Source: Aquificota bacterium (lineage in GTDB: Bacteria > Aquificota > Aquificia > Aquificales > Hydrogenothermaceae). From it: a stretch of 11,908 bases of DNA. The stretch covers positions 1 to 11,908 of the forward strand of contig JAADEU010000070.1 in assembly GCA_013153235.1 (NCBI GenBank). The letters are read 5' to 3'. A model generated the notes under the pieces. It was not told the DNA's origin. It was given only the letters and a program-made list of their open reading frames with translations, and did no database searches. A program made the position numbers and the translations under genes. This document shows, in pieces, positions 6,448 to 11,908 of the stretch; positions within the stretch are counted from its first letter, which is position 1, and each line of letters starts with the position of its first letter.

Positions 6448-8028
6448 ATGGAAGAAAAAGTAAAGGATACGGAGAAAGTCAACAGAATCAGCCAGATTTC
6501 AGCCGGTTTTATAAAGGAGGAGGCCTCAAAGATAGGTGACCCCTCCAGACTTTTATCCGACAGTAATCTATTTTTTGAGGAAAGGAAAAAAATCCAGAGA
6601 TTTGTTAATCAGAAAATAAAACCTGAAAATCCGAACAAGTGGGAACTGAGGAAGGCTGTCATCCAGACATTTGAAGAACTGGGAATAAACCTGCAGGAAG
6701 ATAGTCCGGAAAAAATCCTGTTTATGCTGTACACAGACTCTATAAGTGAAATAATCCCCACACCTGCACCACTTTTATTCTTTTACGAGGGAGCACCCCT
6801 TGTAAAAAAACACGGAATAGTTGTGGACTTCAATCTACTTCCTGAGCTTTTAAACAGAATAGAAGAACTTGACCATTACAAAAAACACCAGCTGGTTCTG
6901 GAACTGTTTCCTGAAGACGAAACGGTTATAGAGGGGGTTTCCCTTAAACTGGCACAGCTTAACTTTCTCATACTAAATCTGCTGGACAAAATTCTGTACG
7001 AAGAGGTTGTGCCCTTTGACCGGATTATGGTCAACAAAGATGGAAGACCTTCTGTGGACAAAAGTCTGCTTACATTTGTGATTGTTTCCATCTTTGCATC
7101 TCTTTTTGAAGCTATTACAGGGGAAAAACAGCAGTTTAAAGGTAGTTTTTACACAGCAGAGCTTTCAAAACTGTTTGTAAAAATAAAAAGCTACATCAAA
7201 AAGATAGTGGCAGACCGGGAAGAACTTGAGTATCTGCTTTATGTCTCAAAACTGGAAGAGGCCTCCATAGAAAACAGAATCATAACAATCAGAAGCTATG
7301 AAACACAGAAAAATGTTTTTGAGGAAAGTCTGAGAAGGGATGATGTAACCACAGGGGAAAAAATAGAATCAATCACCTGGCTCCTTGGGATAAAAAATGT
7401 CAATCCTGTTCTCCTTCTGAGGTATTATCAGACAGACGACATTCTTTACTACATATTCGAGCTTTTCCGTCAGGCACAGGATGAGGGATTTCAGACAGAA
7501 GTATTCCTTAAAGAGATGAAAACATTCCTGACGAAACTCTTCAGATACCCCTACATCTCAAAAGGACTGCTTAACCAGAAAGTTCTTGATAAGCCGGTAA
7601 AACTGTTTTACAGTGAAGACCCACGGTTTAATGCAGGATACTTCTACTTCACGCAGCGGTTTGACAGATTCCTCGATATGGAAGAGCTGATAAAAGATAA
7701 GGATGAAGAACTGAAGCTGAAAAATCTCTTCGCCAGATATTTTACAGATGGTATGCCAGAGGAAGAGCTAAAAGGCTGGCTGGCTCTATCAAAAACGGAT
7801 GAAGGACAGTTCTTCCACCACTACCTGTCTAAAACAGCAGAACAGATACCGGAAAATAACAGCTACAGCCAGATAGGCAAGGTGATATCAGGCAAGAAGA
7901 AACCTGAAGAGGTAATTGATTCTGTCGGAGAAGAGGGATACTACACCTTGATTTTAAGACTTGCAGGGTATTATCCTTTAGATAAAAATTTGATAAAACT
8001 TGCCGACCTGAGGTTTGAGTATGAGTGA
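6448..8028 (+). CDS. 526-residue helical protein of unknown function
   Basis: I do not recognise this protein. It is predicted soluble and largely alpha-helical, with alternating Leu/Ile and Glu/Lys patterns throughout. It has no cysteine, no signal peptide, and no P-loop, DxD, HD or other enzymatic motif that I can see. A hydrophobic stretch at about residues 207-220 (LLTFVIVSIFASLF) could be a buried helix or, less likely, a membrane segment. Aromatic-rich patches occur at roughly 320-345 and 375-410. The ATG follows an AGGA/GAGG purine tract (6437-6446) that overlaps the stop of the previous gene. Its stop overlaps the start of the HEPN-like gene by 8 bp, implying coupled translation and perhaps a physical partnership. 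Helical-repeat scaffolds would fit the composition, but this is only a description. Confidence 0.9.
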   Translation: MEEKVKDTEKVNRISQISAGFIKEEASKIGDPSRLLSDSNLFFEERKKIQRFVNQKIKPENPNKWELRKAVIQTFEELGINLQEDSPEKILFMLYTDSISEIIPTPAPLLFFYEGAPLVKKHGIVVDFNLLPELLNRIEELDHYKKHQLVLELFPEDETVIEGVSLKLAQLNFLILNLLDKILYEEVVPFDRIMVNKDGRPSVDKSLLTFVIVSIFASLFEAITGEKQQFKGSFYTAELSKLFVKIKSYIKKIVADREELEYLLYVSKLEEASIENRIITIRSYETQKNVFEESLRRDDVTTGEKIESITWLLGIKNVNPVLLLRYYQTDDILYYIFELFRQAQDEGFQTEVFLKEMKTFLTKLFRYPYISKGLLNQKVLDKPVKLFYSEDPRFNAGYFYFTQRFDRFLDMEELIKDKDEELKLKNLFARYFTDGMPEEELKGWLALSKTDEGQFFHHYLSKTAEQIPENNSYSQIGKVISGKKKPEEVIDSVGEEGYYTLILRLAGYYPLDKNLIKLADLRFEYE

Positions 8029-8392
8029 TTACATACAGATAGCAGAAAGGGAACTTTCACAGGTTGAGGAGCTTCTGGATGTTGAGTTCTGTGACGATGG
8101 ACTTGTATTTTACCATCTTCAAAACAGCGTTATTGCCCTCCTTAAGGCACTGGCAGAGGAATACAGAATCTCCGTTGAAGCGGCAGCCGGTATATCCGAC
8201 CTTTTACAGCTTTTATCCGAAAAAACCACCATCAGGTTCCCTGAGTGGGTAGACCAGCTTATAGAGCTGGAAGAGCTATCCTTTTCCGATGGTTGTGGTA
8301 CATCCATATGTTATGATATGGATATGTATGGGGATATTCTTGATGCGGTTTACCAGCTGAGGGAGTTTGTGAAAGAGCAGGTGAAGCAATGA
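8021..8392 (+). CDS. Small HEPN-like all-helical protein
   Basis: This 123-residue acidic protein looks like a divergent HEPN domain. It begins with YIQIAERELSQVEELL, then FYHLQNSVIALLKALAEEY (30-48), which parallels the FHxQQAxEKxLKALL helix of HEPN proteins. DLLQLLSEK (60-68) sits where they have HdLxxLL, and a final helix carries Y98, D99, Y103 and YQLREFVKEQ. HEPN proteins are often RNases or nucleotidyltransferase partners with an RxxxxH or RY motif. That motif is not evident here, so catalysis is doubtful. The start ATG at 8021 is chosen over the in-frame TTG at 8015 because TGAGG (8009-8013) is 7 bp upstream of it. It overlaps the 526-residue gene by 8 bp and nnr by 4 bp (ATGA). No MNT-type nucleotidyltransferase lies next to it. 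An 8-bp inverted repeat at 8302-8323 falls in its coding region. HEPN membership is an inference from pattern only. Confidence 0.8.
   Translation: MSDYIQIAERELSQVEELLDVEFCDDGLVFYHLQNSVIALLKALAEEYRISVEAAAGISDLLQLLSEKTTIRFPEWVDQLIELEELSFSDGCGTSICYDMDMYGDILDAVYQLREFVKEQVKQ
8302..8323. repeat. 8-bp inverted repeat with 6-base loop
   Basis: ATCCATAT (8302-8309) and ATATGGAT (8316-8323) flank GTTATG, inside the HEPN-like gene. It is AT-rich and may result from the repeated Tyr/Asp/Met codons encoded there. It is weak as a regulatory signal. Confidence 0.25.
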
Positions 8393-9999
8393 AACTTCTA
8401 AAAGCCAGAGAAATGGCTTTTGCAGACGAAAACACCATAAAACTCACAGGGATACCATCCCTTGTTTTGATGGAAAATGCCGGCAGAACCGCATCCCAGA
8501 TTATACTGGAAAAACTCAGTTTCAGTTCGGCAGTTGTTGTTGCCGGAGGAGGAAATAACGGGGGAGACGGTCTGGTAATTGCCAGATACCTGCTCCTTGC
8601 AGGCAGGGATGTAAAGGTTTTCATTCTGGCTGATACAAGGAAAAAGCTGTCTGAAGATAACCTGAAAAATCTTGAGATTTTTGAAAGTTTTGGTGGAGAG
8701 GCTTACCTTATAGGGAAGGACAAACTCAGAAAAATCATAAAACCGATAAAAGATGCAGACCTGGTAATTGATGCTGTATTCGGGACCGGATTTACACCCC
8801 CTGTAAAAGGCTACAGGGAAAAAGCCCTGGAAATAATAAACAGATACGCCAGAAAGGTCGTTGCCGTTGATGTTCCATCGGGGCTTTCTACAGATACAGG
8901 ACAGATTCAGGGCACACATACAAAAGCGGACATAACAATAACATTTGCGGCCCCAAAACCTGTACATGTACTTTATCCTGCCTGTATTTACTGCGGTGAT
9001 GTTTATGTGGTGGATATATCCATCGACAGGCAGTACCTGAAGGAGTTCAGCAGGTATTTACTTGAGCCTTCTATGCTGAAACTTCCAGAAAGAAGCAAAG
9101 ACAGTCATAAATACACATACGGACACACACTGGTTGTAGGCGGTTCAAAGGGCAAAACAGGGGCTGTCATTATGGCCTGCCGCTCTGCGACAGCAACAGG
9201 CTCAGGACTGGTATCGGCTGTTGTACCTGAAGAACTGGACCAGATATTCGAAAGCTCCCTTATAGAAGAGATGACCATACCCGTCCACAGCCAGAATGGC
9301 ACATTTGGGAAAAAAGCCTACAGACAGCTCAGGGATATAATCAAAAACGGAAAGTTCACATCCATCGTTGCAGGAATGGGAATGTCCGTAAACGAGAACA
9401 CCCTACAGGTTGTCCAGCAGCTACTGAAGGTAAGAATGCCCCTCGTTCTGGATGCCGACGGGATAAACAACCTGGTTCTGATAGATAACTTCAGGGATGT
9501 CCTGAGGAAAAGAAAACACCCTACCGTTTTAACGCCCCATATCGGAGAGATGGCAAGGCTTACAGGCCTGTCAACAAAGGAAATCCTTTCGGATATGGAA
9601 ACAGCTGCAAAGGAGTTTTCACAGGAAAACAGGGTGTACACCGTACTGAAAGGCTCAAGAACCGTAATAGCCACGCCGGAAGGCAGAGTTTACTACTCAA
9701 TCAGAGGAAACGAAGGAATGGCCACAGCAGGAACAGGCGATGTTCTTGCAGGGATTACCGGCTCACTTGTTTACAGGCTTGGCCCTGAAGAAGGAGCGAA
9801 AACAGCCGTTTACATACACGGACTTGCAGGGGACCTTGCGGCACAGCTCATACACCGGGAAAGTATGAAAGCCACAGACCTGATTAATTTTATTCCTGAG
9901 GCATATAACCTTCTGGAAAACTTCCAGCAGGATTACAGATTCTACTACCATATTGACCCCTTAAGGGAGGCCATCCAGTCTTATTTTGAAAGACCTTAA
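8389..9999 (+). CDS. nnr: Bifunctional NAD(P)H-hydrate epimerase / ADP-dependent NAD(P)H-hydrate dehydratase
   Basis: This enzyme repairs NAD(P)H damaged by hydration, which heat accelerates. The N-terminal epimerase domain (YjeF_N, about 1-215) interconverts R- and S-NAD(P)HX. It has LMENAGR (27-33), GGGNNGGDG (53-61), IDAVFGTG with Asp128, and VDVPSGLS. The C-terminal ribokinase-like domain (about 225-505) dehydrates the S form using ADP. It has GHTLVVGGSKGKTGA, LDADGINNL (354-362), PHIGE (383-387) and AGTGDVLAG (447-455) with the likely catalytic Asp451. At 536 residues it is slightly longer than typical Nnr, with a C-terminal tail of about 30 residues. The ATG overlaps the stop of the HEPN-like gene. 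It ends the operon and overlaps the end of the convergent half-MFS gene by 39 bp. Confidence 0.96.
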   Translation: MKLLKAREMAFADENTIKLTGIPSLVLMENAGRTASQIILEKLSFSSAVVVAGGGNNGGDGLVIARYLLLAGRDVKVFILADTRKKLSEDNLKNLEIFESFGGEAYLIGKDKLRKIIKPIKDADLVIDAVFGTGFTPPVKGYREKALEIINRYARKVVAVDVPSGLSTDTGQIQGTHTKADITITFAAPKPVHVLYPACIYCGDVYVVDISIDRQYLKEFSRYLLEPSMLKLPERSKDSHKYTYGHTLVVGGSKGKTGAVIMACRSATATGSGLVSAVVPEELDQIFESSLIEEMTIPVHSQNGTFGKKAYRQLRDIIKNGKFTSIVAGMGMSVNENTLQVVQQLLKVRMPLVLDADGINNLVLIDNFRDVLRKRKHPTVLTPHIGEMARLTGLSTKEILSDMETAAKEFSQENRVYTVLKGSRTVIATPEGRVYYSIRGNEGMATAGTGDVLAGITGSLVYRLGPEEGAKTAVYIHGLAGDLAAQLIHRESMKATDLINFIPEAYNLLENFQQDYRFYYHIDPLREAIQSYFERP

Positions 10000-10548
10000 C
10001 AGGGTATAAATCACAACCAGCTCCACAAAAAGCAGTAAAAAGTGAAGCAGGTATACCTTTTCCTGATTTGTTTCTATCCCTGAAAGACGCTCCAGACCCT
10101 GATAAAACAGAAAGGACACCACAAGTCCACCAAGATATCCTGACTGTTTATACATATCAAGGAGGGACAGGAACTTCTTTTTCTTTAAAAAAATCGTTTC
10201 TGTTCTGACAAGGTATGAACCAAAAACAAATGTTAACTGGTAGCCTGCATAAATGAGAAGTGCGGTGGTATAGGTGTAGGGTTTCAGCAGGAAAAAAATA
10301 ACCAGAAACAGAACAACAGCCTCAACAAAAACAGAAATCAGAAAAAAATTCCGGAGATTCATCAGTTTTTCATAAAATCTGGCCACCACGAGCATTCCAG
10401 CTGCAAGTAAAATCCCCCCTACCGAGTATATGGAAGGTTTCAGGGGGGCGTATATGGTAAAAATTGAACCTACCGACAGACCTGTAAAAATAGAGTTAAA
10501 AAATCTATACCAGAAATACCTTCTGGGATAAAAAGAGGTTATCCTCAT
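9961..10548 (-). CDS. Six-helix membrane protein resembling half of an MFS transporter
   Basis: This 195-residue, strongly hydrophobic protein has six predicted transmembrane helices: about 17-36, 40-58, 67-88, 93-114, 128-150 and 165-185. A basic loop (KKKK at 122-125) follows helix 4. The order and the Gly-rich helices (SVGSIF, YSVGGILLAAG, YKQSGYLGG) resemble the N-terminal six-helix bundle of major facilitator proteins, which normally have twelve helices. The start ATG is 4 bp after the stop of the TonB-dependent receptor, with no strong ribosome binding site, so it is probably translated by coupling. The partnership suggests a role in handling the ligand the receptor brings in. The gene runs 39 bp into the end of nnr, so it has not been cut by a visible insertion. 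Either a dimerising half-transporter or a truncated gene would fit. Confidence 0.8.
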   Translation of the reverse strand: MRITSFYPRRYFWYRFFNSIFTGLSVGSIFTIYAPLKPSIYSVGGILLAAGMLVVARFYEKLMNLRNFFLISVFVEAVVLFLVIFFLLKPYTYTTALLIYAGYQLTFVFGSYLVRTETIFLKKKKFLSLLDMYKQSGYLGGLVVSFLFYQGLERLSGIETNQEKVYLLHFLLLFVELVVIYTLLRSFKIRLDGLP

Positions 10549-10552
10549 AACA

Positions 10553-11908
10553 TTACCATTTTAACTCAATTCCTGCATACAGACTCCTCCCTGCTGTAGC
10601 ATAACCGTCAACTGTCTGGTAGTACTTATCCGTTAGGTTTTCTATCTTGAAAAATCCCTTCATATTCTCATTTACAGTAAAGTTTGCATAGTAGTTTACA
10701 ACGGTATAATACCCTGTCTGTGCACCTGTTGTATCCTTTCTTTTATCCACATAAACACCTGAAAGTCCCATATTAACAAGCTGTGAAGGGTACCAGACCA
10801 CGTCAAAACCTATCTGGTGGATAGGTCTACGGGGAAGCCTTGAACCGTCGTTTTTCAGGGCATACAGATATGTATAATTGAGCCTTAAAAACGTATTTAT
10901 CCTGCTGATGTAGCTGGAATAAGAACCATCAATACCGTGGATTTTTGTTTTGCCAGGTATGTTTACGTATCTGTAGAGTGTAAAATCGTAGTCTATTAGG
11001 TCTTTAATGCTGTATCTGAAATATGAGACCTTAAATCCTTTATATCCTGCTCCAACATCCCACTGTATTGAGTTCTCAGGCTTTAAACCTGAATTACCCC
11101 ACCATGGATTATAAAGCTGGTCCAGAGAAGGGATGTTATAACCTGTACCCCAGTTGCCGCTCAGATACAGAGATTCTGCCAGAAAATACTTCCCTCCCAG
11201 TTTCCATGTGGTTTTATCCTTGAATGCAGAGTAACTGTCGTGTCTGATTGTCTGGAGCAGAACCGCTTTTTTCAGTTTTATCACATTTGTGGCGTAATAG
11301 CCGTTGCCGTGGTAAAAGCCATTAAGCGGGCTCCCCCCACTTTTTATCTGTTTGTAGTCTGACCTTGTAAAACCAAGATTGACAAATCCAAGGCTGTAAT
11401 TGATTCTGTCCTTGACAGTGTACTCCCTGTATTCCCCTTCGTATCCACCATACTGGGTCCTGGTAAATGTGGATTTTGTAAAATACAGTTTTATCCGGTT
11501 ATTTTTAAGCTTTTTGTCGTACTGGAGTTTGTAAAACTTCTGTGAGTAATGGTTAAAATACTCAGAAATCCCAAAACCAAACGGGTCATCGTAATCCCTG
11601 GCATCAAGACCTGCTCCTGCATCGTAATGTATAACAGCATCAATTGTTTTAACCACCGTTTCAAATCTGTCATCAGGGGTTATATTCCAGCCCATCTTAA
11701 AGTTAAATGTATCGTTTCTGTAAGGGTCCCTTTCCCATCCTATTTCATCCCATCTTTTCCCATAAAGGGGACTGGATTTTGTAGGTTCAGCGGCAGAAAA
11801 GCCCGATGTTTTCAGCCAGTGGTATCCAAGGAGGATATCTATTTTTTCATCTGCATAAGAGAGCGTAAGACCTGCCTTTTTTGTGTTGTAATCTCCGGCA
11901 AGACCTTT
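10553..11908 (-). CDS. TonB-dependent outer-membrane receptor, BtuB-like (5' part outside the window)
   Basis: The frame is open from the right edge of the window to the stop at 10553, giving 451 visible residues of an outer-membrane beta barrel. Strands alternate aromatic and polar residues throughout. Near the visible N-terminal end, TSGFSAAEPTKSS and WERDPYRNDTFNF resemble the barrel repeats of BtuB-type receptors. KYFLAESLYLSGNWGTGYNIPSLDQLY with GLKPENSIQWDVGAGYK is the classic receptor 'FxAPsl-L-PE' region. The end, KIENLTDKYYQ through GYATAGRSLYAGIELKW, is the usual TonB-receptor C-terminus with a terminal aromatic for BAM recognition. An internal Met at 11695 is not the start, since receptor sequence continues in frame before it. 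The signal peptide, TonB box and plug domain are not visible. The ligand could be a corrinoid, a siderophore or another metal chelate. The half-MFS gene follows after 4 bp. Confidence 0.92.
   Translation of the reverse strand, partial: KGLAGDYNTKKAGLTLSYADEKIDILLGYHWLKTSGFSAAEPTKSSPLYGKRWDEIGWERDPYRNDTFNFKMGWNITPDDRFETVVKTIDAVIHYDAGAGLDARDYDDPFGFGISEYFNHYSQKFYKLQYDKKLKNNRIKLYFTKSTFTRTQYGGYEGEYREYTVKDRINYSLGFVNLGFTRSDYKQIKSGGSPLNGFYHGNGYYATNVIKLKKAVLLQTIRHDSYSAFKDKTTWKLGGKYFLAESLYLSGNWGTGYNIPSLDQLYNPWWGNSGLKPENSIQWDVGAGYKGFKVSYFRYSIKDLIDYDFTLYRYVNIPGKTKIHGIDGSYSSYISRINTFLRLNYTYLYALKNDGSRLPRRPIHQIGFDVVWYPSQLVNMGLSGVYVDKRKDTTGAQTGYYTVVNYYANFTVNENMKGFFKIENLTDKYYQTVDGYATAGRSLYAGIELKW

Noticed and set aside
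8398..8967. A 189-codon minus-strand frame opposite nnr
   Set aside because: It is a cysteine- and tyrosine-rich mirror of the epimerase domain, with no start signals.
11491..11695. Internal Met at 11695 as the start of the receptor gene
   Set aside because: Receptor-like sequence continues in the same frame without a stop to the window edge, so the gene is merely cut by the window.

Overview
The window looks like chromosomal DNA of a thermophilic bacterium of the phylum Aquificota, most likely a Hydrogenothermaceae member such as Persephonella or Sulfurihydrogenibium. This is inferred from the AT-rich, ATA/AGA/AGG-heavy codon use, very tight gene packing with overlapping starts and stops, strong AGGAGG ribosome binding sites, several TTG starts, and the protein sequences. 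No database was searched. I see no CRISPR array, insertion sequence, prophage or integrase.

Layout. Positions 1-191 hold a tRNA-Leu(UAA) gene on the minus strand with its promoter. It is divergent to a truncated EAL-domain (c-di-GMP phosphodiesterase) remnant on the plus strand, and a good sigma70-type promoter lies across the apparent start of that remnant. Next on the plus strand are an MlaF-type ABC ATPase (613-1404), threonine synthase thrC (1444-2514) and a ketopantoate reductase-family gene panE (2511-3449). panE converges on, and overlaps the end of, a minus-strand coiled-coil gene (3427-3948). A 114-bp divergent intergenic region then leads into a six-gene plus-strand operon (4063-9999): RNase PH (rph), adenylosuccinate synthetase (purA), a two-helix membrane protein, a 526-residue protein of unknown function, a small HEPN-like all-helical protein, and the bifunctional NAD(P)HX epimerase/dehydratase (nnr). 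The last gene overlaps tail-to-tail with a minus-strand pair running in from the right edge: a TonB-dependent receptor (5' end outside the window) followed 4 bp later by a six-helix 'half-MFS' membrane protein.

How the genes work together. thrC and panE supply threonine and pantothenate (CoA). In the large operon, rph (tRNA 3' trimming), purA (AMP synthesis) and nnr (repair of hydrated NAD(P)H) are housekeeping functions. The three genes between them (6148-8392) are not recognised families, apart from the HEPN resemblance, and are the best candidates here for something undescribed. The receptor and half-MFS pair probably takes up or handles a corrinoid, metal chelate or similar ligand. The least expected DNA-level signal is a perfect 22-bp palindrome inside the 3' part of rph, about 60 bp before purA.
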